A stretch of DNA of 64,000 nucleotides. Source: DATARR01 sp044868005. Lineage in GTDB: Bacteria; Acidobacteriota; Thermoanaerobaculia; Multivoradales; UBA5704. Below the pieces are notes generated by a model. It did not search any database, was not told where the DNA came from, and was given only the letters and a program-made list of their open reading frames with translations. Positions 35,183 through 43,639 of the stretch are shown here, piece after piece (the first letter of the stretch is position 1; each line of letters opens with the position of its first letter). The DNA lies in NCBI GenBank assembly GCA_044868005.1, contig JBIOVX010000128.1, positions 1 through 64,000 of the forward strand, written 5' to 3'. The translations under genes and the position numbers were made by a program.

Positions 35183-35577
35183 TTGTACCGATATCGCTCG
35201 GCGTTGCACGCGTAGCGCGCCTTTTTTAGGCGTACAGCGGCCCGTTGCACGCGTGCGACAAGGCCTTGCACGCGTACAACAACTTTTTTATCGGTGCAAC
35301 GTCTCCTTGCACGCGTTCAGCGCCTCATTGCCTGCGGACAGCGGCCCGTTGTACGCGTGCAGCGGTCCCTTGCACGCGTACAGCAGCCCATTGCACGCGT
35401 GCACAAAATTTTGTACCCGTGCAACGGCCCGTTGCATGTGTGCAACGCCTTGCTGCACGTATACAACGGCTGGGTGCACGCGTACGACGGCGTTTTTACC
35501 GGTGCAACGCCTCGTGGCACGCGTGCCGCTGTCCGTTGCACGCGTGCAATGCCGGTCGAAACGCGTGCAACGAAAAG
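35183..35577. repeat. Tandem array A: 21-bp units with palindromic core TTGCACGCGTGCAA
   Basis: About 19 imperfect units follow one another without gaps. Most are 21 bp; units starting at 35225, 35287, 35391 and 35495 are 20 bp, and three of these begin with a T-run. The best core is the 14-bp palindrome TTGCACGCGTGCAA, followed by a 7-bp spacer such as CGGCCCG. Spacing of the 20-bp units (104 bp between 35287, 35391 and 35495) hints at a higher-order repeat of five units. The array fills the divergent gap between the sulfatase and the lipoprotein gene. Because 21 is a multiple of three, all frames stay open, but no real gene is evident. Confidence 0.9.
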
Positions 35578-35616
35578 CGTCAGGCTCTTCGGGCCTTCTT
35601 CGCGAGGCCGGCGGGG

Positions 35617-35644
35617 TTGCGGATCGGCGCCGCTGGAGTAGAAT
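35617..35644 (+). promoter_or_regulatory. Promoter candidate for the small lipoprotein gene
   Basis: TTGCGG at 35617-35622, a 16-base spacer and TAGAAT at 35639-35644, just after the tandem array. The leader to the ATG at 35670 would be about 20 bases. Confidence 0.4.
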
Positions 35645-35669
35645 CGAGAGCCGTCAAGTTCGCTCCACC

Positions 35670-36050
35670 ATGAAACACGTCAAACCGGTTGCCGTGGTCC
35701 TGGCTATCCTCGCCGTTGGCCTCTTTACCGGCGGCTGCTCGGAGGCCCGCCGCCTCAGCCCCGCGGAGTTCGTCGACAAGGCGCACACTCCCGTCGGAGA
35801 CGTGCATGACGTTGACTTCATCGGGGTGCGGCAGGGCCGAGCATACCTCAGAGAGTGGAGGTACTGGCCGGTGATTGGTGAGAGGACGCGGCTGCTATGG
35901 ACCGAAGCCAGCGGCCTGTCTCCTGAGGAGCTGCAAGAATTGGAGGCCGAGAGGATCCGGGAAGAGCTGGCGGCCAGGAAATCCCGGGAGGTTCAAGCAG
36001 GCCCCGCTACAACGATGTCCGTAACAGACGTTCCCGGCGGGCCGCCGTGA
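35670..36050 (+). CDS. Small lipoprotein, unknown function
   Basis: This encodes 126 residues. A typical lipoprotein signal (PVAVVLAILAVGLFTGGC) ends at the lipobox Cys near residue 23. The mature part is short, charged, and has a helical end (SPEELQELEAERIREELAARK). I recognise no family. It begins directly downstream of the tandem array and its promoter. The next gene overlaps its stop codon, so the two are translated together. Confidence 0.6.
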   Translation: MKHVKPVAVVLAILAVGLFTGGCSEARRLSPAEFVDKAHTPVGDVHDVDFIGVRQGRAYLREWRYWPVIGERTRLLWTEASGLSPEELQELEAERIREELAARKSREVQAGPATTMSVTDVPGGPP

Positions 36051-36472
36051 TGTTGTCGCGGGTGGATTTCTCAGGTCGGTGGGAGTTCTCGCCTGGCGCC
36101 AGCGCGCTGCAGATCGAGTCCCCAGATGCGGTCATGTTCGCCATTGAGCACCGTGAGCCAGGGTTTCGTCTCGAGAGGACGCTGACCTTCGGCGGACGGA
36201 GCGACACCTTCGCCATCGATCTGACGGTGGGGGCCGATGGCGCTCCGGTTACTCGCGGCGAAGCCACTCTTTACCCGTCCTTGCGATGGGACGGTGATCA
36301 GCTCGTGTTCTTCGCGCGGATCGTCCACGGCGGCGAGGAGGCCACGAATCTGGTCCGCTACCGCCTCGAAGAGGACGGCACGATCCTGGTTGCCGAGGAG
36401 AGTTTCCGCAGCTCAGGGCAGAGCTACGATAACAGGTGGGTCTTCACGAAGTGTGCGAGCGCGGCGGAATAG
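36047..36472 (+). CDS. Hypothetical beta-rich protein
   Basis: This encodes 141 residues with no signal peptide. The pattern of strands (FSGRWEFSPGASALQIESP, FRLERTLTFGG, LVFFARI, LVRYRLEEDGTILVAEESFR) suggests a lipocalin-like or other small beta barrel that binds a ligand. The start is GTG at 36047, overlapping the preceding stop as GTGA, or the ATG at 36050. The pair is probably one functional unit with the lipoprotein upstream. No function can be assigned. Confidence 0.55.
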   Translation: MMLSRVDFSGRWEFSPGASALQIESPDAVMFAIEHREPGFRLERTLTFGGRSDTFAIDLTVGADGAPVTRGEATLYPSLRWDGDQLVFFARIVHGGEEATNLVRYRLEEDGTILVAEESFRSSGQSYDNRWVFTKCASAAE

Positions 36473-36480
36473 GAAGAGCC

Positions 36481-36927
36481 TCAGCCTACCGCCGCCGCCC
36501 GCTTCACCACGATATCCCGCGCCACGTCCGCATCCAGCGCCAGCACGGTCTCGCCGATCTCGATGACGAAGGAGGGGACCCGCTGCAGGAGGCGGAGCTC
36601 GGCGCCGGGGACGAGACCGAAGACGGCCAGGTGATTGCGCCGCGAGGGGCTCTCACCTCCCAGGCAGAGCACTTCGACGCTCTCGCCGCCGGCGAGGTCC
36701 TGCACCGTCAGCAGGCCCTCGGCTGGCATGGGCGGCACGGGTTCCTCCTTCTTGAAGAGGCGGCGCAGCCAGGAGAGCGCCGGCGTCTGCTGCGGAAACT
36801 CATACTCGCACTGCGGGCAGCGCGCGAGGTTGCACATGGCGCCCAGCGGACAGCCGTGATGGCAGAGGGCGTCCGCCTTCTGGAACTCGAAGCCGCAGAG
36901 GGGGCAGGTCAGAAAATGTTCAGCCAT
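36481..36927 (-). CDS. feoA: FeoA-domain protein with N-terminal Cys-rich zinc-ribbon region
   Basis: This encodes 148 residues from the ATG at 36927. The N-terminal 45 residues hold CPLCGFEF, a Cys/His-rich middle (CHHGCPLGAMCNLARCPQC) and thus a likely zinc or iron-sulfur ribbon. After a linker, the last 80 residues form a FeoA SH3-like domain (GLLTVQDLAGGESVEVLCL to the end). FeoA assists FeoB in ferrous iron uptake. Stand-alone FeoA is about 80 residues, so the Cys-rich extension is unusual. The gene starts inside the last codons of feoB, so translation is coupled. Confidence 0.82.
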   Translation of the reverse strand: MAEHFLTCPLCGFEFQKADALCHHGCPLGAMCNLARCPQCEYEFPQQTPALSWLRRLFKKEEPVPPMPAEGLLTVQDLAGGESVEVLCLGGESPSRRNHLAVFGLVPGAELRLLQRVPSFVIEIGETVLALDADVARDIVVKRAAAVG

Positions 36928-38894
36928 GGCGCAAGGTGATTGATAAGTCCGCCCACGAAGAAGGCGAAGGGAAAGATGAATGCGGCCATCGCCCACGCGA
37001 CCTTCATGCCGTGCTCCTTGCCGATCATGAAGAAGTTGGCGATGCAGGGCATGAAGAGCGTGATGGTGACCATGGAGACGAAGATCTGCAGCGGCGTGAG
37101 GAGCGGGTGCGGTCCCGTCGAGGCGTCGAGAATGTAGACCGCGCCGAAGTCACGGCGCAGGAAGCCGATCAGGAAGGCGTTCGACATCTCTTTCGGCAGC
37201 CCCAGCCAGCCACCGACCAGGGGCTCGCCGGCCCTGGCGATGGCCGGCAGCACGCGCAGGCGGTCGAGCAGGAAGAGCGCCGCCGTACCGGCCACGAACA
37301 GCGGGATGACCTCGCGCAGATACCAGTCGAGGCGGCCGATCGTCTTCACCCAGACGTTGGCGAGCTGCGGCCGGCGCATGGGCGGGATCTCCAGGATGAA
37401 GTCTCCCGTCTCGCCTGGGAAGGCGCGCGCGGTGAGCGAGCCGACCAGCAGGACGACGATCACCATCAGTCCCATCCAGGCCACGGCGGCGAGCGGCGAG
37501 AGGCTGGCCATCATGGCGAGCAGCACGCCGAGCTGCGCCGAGCAGGGCACGGCCAGCGCCAGGAGCATGGTGGTGACCACCCGCTCCTTGCGGGTCTCGA
37601 GGATCCGCGTCGTCATCGTCGCCATGGTGTCGCAGCCGAGGCCGAGGATCATGGGGAGCACCGCCTTGCCGTTCAATCCCATGAGGCGGAACGTGCGGTT
37701 GACCATGATCGCCATGCGCGGCAGATAGCCGGAGTCCTCCAGCAGGCTGAAGAGCAGGAAGAAGCTGGTGACGATGGGCAGCACGATGGCGAGGGCGTAG
37801 GAGAGCGCCATGGTGACGGCGCCGTAGGGCCCCACGACGAAATCATGGACGAAGCGCAGAATCTCGCCGCTCCAGCCCAGCCGCGCGCCCGGCGCCAGGC
37901 CGTAGGCCGGAACGATGACCGTCCGCTCGACGGTGCCGAGCGGGACCTCGTTCACCGGCGTCAGCGGGATGGCGAAGGTGAACGACGCCGCTTCCTGCTG
38001 ATGCGTGTGGGGGAAGGGGAGCATGGCGTCCACGGCACGGAGGGCGAGCGGCGTCACCCGTTGCGCGAAGACGCCCGTCTCCAGCAGGTCCACCAGCGTG
38101 CCGGCGCCGAAGAGGCCGACGAACCAGAAGACCAGGGAGAGGATCACCAGCAGGAAGGCCAATCCCTTGAGCGGATGCATGGCCCAGAAGCCGAGGCGCA
38201 CGGCGAGCGAGGCGTGCTTCGGCTGCGTCAGCGTGTAGGTCTCGGCCAGGATCTCGTTGACGCGGGCGAGCCGGGTGCGGTTCTGCTCGTACGGATCCGC
38301 CGATTCCACGTCGAACGGGATCGCCGGCCGGGCGTCCGGCAGCGCCGTCACCAACTCGGGCGTTCCCTGATTGCGCGTGGCGATGGTGCCGACGACGGGC
38401 ACGCCCAACAGTCCGGAGAGCTTCTCCGCATCGATGCGGCCGCCGCGGGCCGCGAGCTCGTCGAGCATGTTGAGTACGAGGACTTGTCGGTGGCCCAGCT
38501 CGGCGATCTGCAGCGTGAGGAGCAGGGCGCGGCGGAGGTTCTTGGCGTCGGCCACCTGGACGACGGTGGCGCCAGGGTTCTGTTCGAGGAGCTTCGCCGT
38601 CACCCGGGCGTCGTCGCTGCGCGGCGAGAGATCATTGACGCCGGGCGAATCCACCACGTCCAGCGGCCGGCCGGCGAAGGCGGCGCGAGCGCGGGTGATC
38701 TCCACCGTGGTGCCGGGGAAGTTGGAGACGTTGACGTACCGGTTCGTCAGGTTCTTGAACAGCAGGCTCTTGCCGACGTTGGGGTTGCCCACCAGGAGGA
38801 CGGTCTCGGCGGCGGGCCGCACGCCGGGAAAGGGGAGGACCTTCGCGTCGATCATCTCGCGATCGAAGCGGACCGGCTGCCAGAGGTCTTCCAT
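36909..38894 (-). CDS. feoB: Ferrous iron transporter FeoB
   Basis: This encodes 661 residues. The N-terminal G domain has G1 GNPNVGKS (36-43), G2 T in NFPGTTVE, G3 DSPG near 82 and NMLDE as G4 near 135. The membrane part follows with two gate-like repeats (for example LGLGCDTMATMTTRILETRKER, abbreviated here as GLGCDT...MTTR) and about ten spans. It imports Fe(II) across the inner membrane. The G4 motif reads NMLD where NxxD is standard, so GTP specificity looks kept. It is the first gene of a feoB-feoA pair. Confidence 0.95.
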   Translation of the reverse strand: MEDLWQPVRFDREMIDAKVLPFPGVRPAAETVLLVGNPNVGKSLLFKNLTNRYVNVSNFPGTTVEITRARAAFAGRPLDVVDSPGVNDLSPRSDDARVTAKLLEQNPGATVVQVADAKNLRRALLLTLQIAELGHRQVLVLNMLDELAARGGRIDAEKLSGLLGVPVVGTIATRNQGTPELVTALPDARPAIPFDVESADPYEQNRTRLARVNEILAETYTLTQPKHASLAVRLGFWAMHPLKGLAFLLVILSLVFWFVGLFGAGTLVDLLETGVFAQRVTPLALRAVDAMLPFPHTHQQEAASFTFAIPLTPVNEVPLGTVERTVIVPAYGLAPGARLGWSGEILRFVHDFVVGPYGAVTMALSYALAIVLPIVTSFFLLFSLLEDSGYLPRMAIMVNRTFRLMGLNGKAVLPMILGLGCDTMATMTTRILETRKERVVTTMLLALAVPCSAQLGVLLAMMASLSPLAAVAWMGLMVIVVLLVGSLTARAFPGETGDFILEIPPMRRPQLANVWVKTIGRLDWYLREVIPLFVAGTAALFLLDRLRVLPAIARAGEPLVGGWLGLPKEMSNAFLIGFLRRDFGAVYILDASTGPHPLLTPLQIFVSMVTITLFMPCIANFFMIGKEHGMKVAWAMAAFIFPFAFFVGGLINHLAPWLNIF

Positions 38895-38966
38895 GGAAGA
38901 GAAGCGTACGAGCCCGCCGCCGATCGCGCGCCACGCCGAGGGGCGGCTCGGAACTGCTTGTGCGGC

Positions 38967-39164
38967 CTACCCGCGACCTGCCCGGAAGGGTGGTTCCCCC
39001 GCCACCGTGCGCTGGTGGATCTCCCGCGTCAGCGTCTCGACGCGCTCGGTGAGCTCGCGGGTGGTGCGCGTCAGCTCGGTGTTCTGCTCCAGCAGCACCC
39101 CCCGGGAGACGTACAATGCCCACCCAGGAACCATCCGTACTGGTCGCGTGTCTAAGGCAGGCAA
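38967..39164 (-). CDS. Possible small coiled-coil ORF or gene remnant
   Basis: This encodes up to 65 residues. The C-terminal 40 form a clear amphipathic coiled coil (LLEQNTELTRTTRELTERV and following heptads), which is unlikely to arise by chance. The N-terminal part looks non-coding and overlaps the promoter region of the divergent NHL gene. It could be the tail of a decayed gene such as a DUF1003-like membrane protein, or a very small protein expressed ahead of feoB. There is no convincing ribosome site. Confidence 0.3.
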   Translation of the reverse strand: MPALDTRPVRMVPGWALYVSRGVLLEQNTELTRTTRELTERVETLTREIHQRTVAGEPPFRAGRG

Positions 39165-39178
39165 GGAGGTGGGTTTTC

Positions 39179-40132
39179 ATGAGAAAGCTCGTCGGCTGTG
39201 CCTCGAAGGGATCTCGCGCCGCGGTCATCGCCGTCCTGGCGATCGCCGCCGGCTGCGTTCTCTGCGGTCGTGGATTTGCGGCCGAGGAAGCTCCGAAGCC
39301 ACCTCCGGGGCGGCTCGGAGAGGAAGTGCTTCGCTTCGGCAAGGAAGGGATTGGCCCGAGCCAGATGACGCGGGTCGAGAGCGTCGCCGTCGACCCCGAG
39401 GGGTTCATCTACGTGGGCGATTGGGAGCTCGCACGCGTGCAGCGCTTCAGCCCCGAAGGCAAGCTCGAGAGGCTGGTCTACGTCGAGTCCGATCGCATCG
39501 AGTCGATCGCCTATGAGCGCAGCGGCGTGCTGTTCGTCGTGGGGCTCTACCACATGTTCCGCTACGACGCGAAGACCCTGAAGCCGCTGGGGGAGGTCGA
39601 ACGCCCCGGCAACGGCAATTACCTCGCGGTGGCTCCCCGGCCGGGCGGCGGAGTGATCGCCGTGCTCCAGGCGCCCAACCACTCCGACGACATCGCCTTG
39701 CTGGACAAGGAAGGCAAGGTCGAACGCATCTTTCATGGCGCAATCGACAAGGTGGCGGAGTACATGGTGCGGTCTCCCTTCGTGACCATGGACGGTCAGG
39801 GCTTCTTCTACGTCGCCGACGAAGGCAACCATGCGATTTTCAAGTTCAGTCCCGAGGGGCGGTACATCAACCGCTTTGGCTATGCGGGCCACCCTCCCGG
39901 CGACAGCGAAACTGATTTCCAGGGCCTCGCGGTAGACCGTCAGGGTCAGCTCTGGGTCAGCGGTTGGAGCACTCTCAACCTTGTCACACCAGACGGCCGT
40001 CCGCGGCAGGCGTACGAGATGAGCGCCTATGGACTGGCCGTCAACGACAAGAACGAGCTATACGTCGCCGACTGGACGCAGGTCCGCCGGTATGCAGCCG
40101 CCAAGGCGCTGAGCGCGGAGAAAAAGCCATGA
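39179..40132 (+). CDS. Secreted NHL-repeat beta-propeller protein
   Basis: This encodes 317 residues. A signal peptide (AAVIAVLAIAAGCVLCGRGFA) is followed by NHL-type repeats: VAVDPEGFIYVGDW, VTMDGQGFFYVADEGNHAIFKF, LAVDRQGQLWVSGW and LAVNDKNELYVADW, together making a six-bladed propeller. Such proteins bind ligands or act as periplasmic scaffolds. The start is fixed by a very good ribosome site, AAGGAGGTG (39163-39171), seven bases before the ATG. The stop overlaps the start of a paralogous gene. Confidence 0.78.
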   Translation: MRKLVGCASKGSRAAVIAVLAIAAGCVLCGRGFAAEEAPKPPPGRLGEEVLRFGKEGIGPSQMTRVESVAVDPEGFIYVGDWELARVQRFSPEGKLERLVYVESDRIESIAYERSGVLFVVGLYHMFRYDAKTLKPLGEVERPGNGNYLAVAPRPGGGVIAVLQAPNHSDDIALLDKEGKVERIFHGAIDKVAEYMVRSPFVTMDGQGFFYVADEGNHAIFKFSPEGRYINRFGYAGHPPGDSETDFQGLAVDRQGQLWVSGWSTLNLVTPDGRPRQAYEMSAYGLAVNDKNELYVADWTQVRRYAAAKALSAEKKP

Positions 40133-41100
40133 AGAACGCGCACCGCCGCTTCGCCATACTGTTTCTTCTATTTTTCGCCGCCGCGGGCTACGTCGCCTCC
40201 GGAGCCACCCGCAAGCCGCCGAAGCCGCCGGCCGAGCCCGAAGGCGTGCCGAACGATGTTCACTACTTTCCGAGCAATGAGCCCAAGGACGTCCCGGAGC
40301 TCCGCTTCGGAACGCCGGAGAAGGGCGCCGGCCAGATGACGAAGGCGACACTGGTGGCGGCCGATCCCGAGGGCTTCGTCTATGCGGGAGACGCCGCCGC
40401 CGGCCGCATCCTGCGCTTCACGCCCGGGGGGAGGCCCGCCGGCCGCTTCTCAGTCGAGAATCCCGCAGGCCCGTTGACCGGGCTCGCCGCGGACCGCGAC
40501 GGCATCCTCTTCGTCGCCAATGGCGGTCGGCTCTTCCGCTACGACGGCGAGGCCGGCAAGCTCCTCGGCGAGGTCAAGCACCCGGACGGCGCCGGCTTCT
40601 TTCACGTCGCTCCGCGGCCCGATTTCGGCGTGATCGCAAGCTGGCGCAACGCGCAGCGCGACGATTTCGTGCTCGTGGGCAGGGATGGTGTGATCGAGAC
40701 GATTCACCGCAACGCCGTGACCGGCGCGTCGGGCGAGCCGGCGGGCGACGTGCTGGTGGCGATGGACGGCCGGCGGACGATCTACGCCGCGGTCAACCGG
40801 CTGCACGCCGTCTGCATCTTCAAGCTCACCGGCGAGTACCAGAACCGCTTCGGCAGCGAGGGCGACGAGGACGGCCAGTTCTCGGGCGTCATCGCGGGAC
40901 TGACGGTGGACGGCCAGGGCCAGATCTTCGTCAGCGATGCCAAAGGGGTGAACGTCCTGAAGAGCGAGGACGGCAGCTTGCTGCGGCGGCTGGAGGTCCA
41001 GGGCACGGGGCTTGCGATCGACGATGACGATGCCCTGTTCGCGGCCGCCGGCACGGAGGTCGACAAATATCGGGTTCCGCCGCCGCCGGAGGACGATTAG
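40129..41100 (+). CDS. Secreted NHL-repeat beta-propeller protein, paralogue of the preceding gene
   Basis: This encodes 323 residues. A signal peptide (FAILFLLFFAAAGYVASGA) is followed by the same NHL layout as its neighbour: QMTKATLVAADPEGFVYAGD matches QMTRVESVAVDPEGFIYVGD in the first protein, and later blades align too (LTVDGQGQIFVSD). The ATG overlaps the previous stop as ATGA, so the two arose by tandem duplication and are translated together. Ligand and partner are unknown. Confidence 0.78.
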   Translation: MKNAHRRFAILFLLFFAAAGYVASGATRKPPKPPAEPEGVPNDVHYFPSNEPKDVPELRFGTPEKGAGQMTKATLVAADPEGFVYAGDAAAGRILRFTPGGRPAGRFSVENPAGPLTGLAADRDGILFVANGGRLFRYDGEAGKLLGEVKHPDGAGFFHVAPRPDFGVIASWRNAQRDDFVLVGRDGVIETIHRNAVTGASGEPAGDVLVAMDGRRTIYAAVNRLHAVCIFKLTGEYQNRFGSEGDEDGQFSGVIAGLTVDGQGQIFVSDAKGVNVLKSEDGSLLRRLEVQGTGLAIDDDDALFAAAGTEVDKYRVPPPPEDD

Positions 41101-41109
41101 AATCGCCTG

Positions 41110-41913
41110 GTGCTCCGAGACCACCTTGCGGCGCGCCATGTCCACAAGCCCCATGAGTTCCGCTGGCGGAGCCGCGAGATCTCACGGCTCGAAGGCCTGA
41201 GCGACGCCGTCTTCGCCTTCGCCATCACGCTGCTGATCGTCGCGCTCGAGGTGCCGCGCACGTCCGGAGAGCTACTGGAGACGATGCGGGGTTTCATCGC
41301 CTTCGGCATCACCTTCACGCTCCTCTATACGCTGTGGTACCGGCAGTTCGTCTTCTTCCGGCGCTACGGCCTGGAGGACCGCACGACGGCGATCCTCAAC
41401 GGCGCGCTGCTGTTCGTCGTCCTCTTCTTCGTCTTCCCCTTGAAGTTCATGCTCGGCGCGCTCGTCGACCGCCTCCTCGGCCACAAGATGGTGCGCATGC
41501 CGGACGGCACGCTCGAGCGCGCGCTCCAGACGGAGCACATGACGGCGATGATGACGATCTACGGGCTGGGCTTCGCGGCGGTGTTCGTCCTCTTCGCCCT
41601 GCTGCACGTGCACGCCTGGCGCAAACGGGAAGAGCTGGAGCTGAACGAGCTCGAACGGTTGGATACCCGGCAGGCCATCCAGGTCTTCTTCTTCGGCGCG
41701 ATTCTGGGCCTGATCGTCGTGGCCAACAGCGCCGTCGCCGCTCTGGTCGAAGGCAAGCCTTACGAGGACAAAGCCGCGCTCGCGGCCGCCGCGGTGCTCT
41801 TCGTCTGCATGGCGGCCCTGCTGCGCTTTCGCATCAGGCGACGCCGGCAGCGGCGCGAGTTGGTCGAGCGGATCAAGGCGGCGGGGTCCACGGAACCCTC
41901 CACCGAACCGTAG
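41110..41913 (+). CDS. TMEM175-family potassium channel (DUF1211)
   Basis: This encodes 267 residues with about six membrane spans. The first span carries the family signature RLEGLSDAVFAFAITLLIV, equivalent to R-x3-FSDAVFAIAITLL, whose FSD residues line the pore of bacterial and lysosomal TMEM175 channels. It would conduct K+ across the inner membrane. The second half contains one set of spans ending near residue 245 and a basic tail. The GTG start lies ten bases after the NHL gene. Confidence 0.85.
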   Translation: MLRDHLAARHVHKPHEFRWRSREISRLEGLSDAVFAFAITLLIVALEVPRTSGELLETMRGFIAFGITFTLLYTLWYRQFVFFRRYGLEDRTTAILNGALLFVVLFFVFPLKFMLGALVDRLLGHKMVRMPDGTLERALQTEHMTAMMTIYGLGFAAVFVLFALLHVHAWRKREELELNELERLDTRQAIQVFFFGAILGLIVVANSAVAALVEGKPYEDKAALAAAAVLFVCMAALLRFRIRRRRQRRELVERIKAAGSTEPSTEP

Positions 41914-42096
41914 AGACGTTCCCAGCCCGTTCACGACATCCATGGCAGGCCACGGGGACGGCGGGACGTCTCTCCTCCGGAGGAGGATTATTCCGTCGCC
42001 GGCGTCAATGTCCTGACCGGCGTATCCTTCAAGGAGACGTTCCGCCGTCCCCGTGGTATGCGGTGGGGTATCGTAGACGGGCTGGAACGTCTCTAC
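41910..42096. repeat. Nested inverted-repeat element (MITE-like)
   Basis: Outer arms: 41910-41930 pairs with 42077-42096 over about 20 bp with a one-base bulge. Inner arms: 41950-41972 pairs with 42033-42055 over 23 bp with one mismatch. All four arms contain GAGACGTTCC or a close variant in alternating orientation. A small palindrome TCCTCCGGAGGA sits in the centre near 41972. The element fills the gap between the TMEM175 and oxidoreductase genes. Confidence 0.8.
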
Positions 42097-42134
42097 AGGA
42101 ACGTTGTGGAGGTTCATTCGCGAGGAGGGCTGTA

Positions 42135-43630
42135 ATGCTCCAAGACTGCCCTGTGTTCACCGGCGCGCGGGTGACGCCGGAGGATTCCCGCTATGCGACG
42201 CTCGTCCGCGGCTTCAACCAGCGCTGGGTGGGCCATCCCCAATACGTGCAGGTGGTGGGCGGCGCGCAGCAGATCGTCGAGACGGTGCAGGAGTGCCTCG
42301 ACCGCAACCTCCGCGTCACCGTGCGCAGCGGTGGCCATTGCTACGAGGGATGGGTGTCTCTCAACGACGGCGTGATCATCGACGTGTCGTCCATGCACTG
42401 CGCCGGCTGGGACGCGGAGAACCGCTGGTACTTCCTCGAAGGCGGCTGCACCAACTGGGACATCTACAACCAGCTCTACCGGCAGTACAACGTCACCCTG
42501 CCGGCCGGCTCGTGCTACTCGGTGGGAGCTGGCGGCCACATCTGCGGCGGCGGCTACGGTCTGCTCTCGCGCCTCCACGGCCTGACGGTGGACTGGCTCT
42601 ATGGCGTCGAGCTCGTCCACGTGACGGCGGACCGCAAGGCGCGGCTCGTCCGCGTCACGCGAGACTCCAACGATCCGAAGGAGCTGGACCTCCTCTGGGG
42701 CCACACGGGAGGAGGCGGCGGCAACTTCGGCATCATCACGCGCTACCTCTTCAAAGATCTGCCGGCGGGGCCGAGCGAGGCCTATCTCGCGAGCCTCTCG
42801 TGGGAATGGTCCGAGCTGAGCCAGAACCAGGACGAATTCACCAAGCTGGTGCAGAACTACGGCCGTTTCTTCGAAGGGAACAGCGGCGTCGGCAGCCCCT
42901 ACTCGGGCCTTTTCGCACTCTTCCACCTGACACGCGTGGCGGCCGAGCAGGTCACGCTGACGGTGCAGTACGTCGGGCCCGAGCCGCAGCGGCTGGACGA
43001 GTTCCTCGCCGCCATTCGCTCGGGCCTCGATCACCAGAAGGTGAAGATCGTGGCGCCGCGCGTGCCGGTGGGCTATCACCACCTCGTGGCGAGGACGACC
43101 GACATCCGCCACATGCCCTGGCTCGAGTGTACGCAGACCCTCAACGGCTCCGGACCCAATCAGCGCGGGAAGTACAAGTCCGCCTACATGAAGAAAGCCT
43201 TTCCGGACTCGCAGATCGAGACCATCTGGAAGTGGCTGACGACCGACCAATATCCCGTCAACTCGCAGGCCCTCCTGCAGGTGGACTCCTACGGCTGCCA
43301 GATCAACGCCGTAGCCTCCGACGCCACCGCTGTGCCCCAGCGCTCGTCCATCCTCAAGCTCCAGTACCAGACGTACTGGACCGAGCCCAGCCAGGACAAA
43401 GTCAATCTCGACTGGATCAACGGCTTCTATCAGGAGATGTACGGCGACCGCGGTCCCTGGCCGGACGACGTCATAGACGGCTGCTACGTCAACTACTGCG
43501 ATTCAGACCTCAGGACTGGCAGTATCTGTACTACAAGGAGAACTATCCTCGGCTGCAGCGGGTGAAGGGGGAGTGGGATCCGTGCAACGTGTTTCATCAT
43601 GGGCAGTCGATTGAACTGCCGCCGCGGTGA
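42135..43630 (+). pseudogene. FAD-dependent BBE-like oxidoreductase with a -1 frameshift near 43510
   Basis: This is a berberine-bridge-enzyme-type flavoprotein. The FAD-binding PCMH domain has RSGGHCYEG near residue 64 (the His is a usual flavin attachment site) and GGGYGLLSRLHG near 140. A second flavin-linking Cys is plausible in AGGHICGGGYG. The C-terminal BBE motif is split: frame one reads to DGCYVNYCDSDL, and the other frame continues QDWQYLYYKENYPRL and VKGEWDPCNVFHHGQSI. Loss of one C in the CTC-AGG junction (43509-43514) explains this. The ribosome site GAGGAGG is intact. It is either a recent pseudogene or a sequencing error. Confidence 0.82.
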
Positions 43631-43639
43631 GCGGTCGTT

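Noticed and set aside
35294..35641. Open frames with heptapeptide repeats across tandem array A
   Set aside because: Same reason; the indels in the 20-bp units would also shift any real reading frame several times.
36936..39155. 739-residue open frame antisense to feoB
   Set aside because: FeoB on the other strand has all GTPase motifs and membrane spans; the shadow is His/Asp/Arg-rich without a fold pattern.
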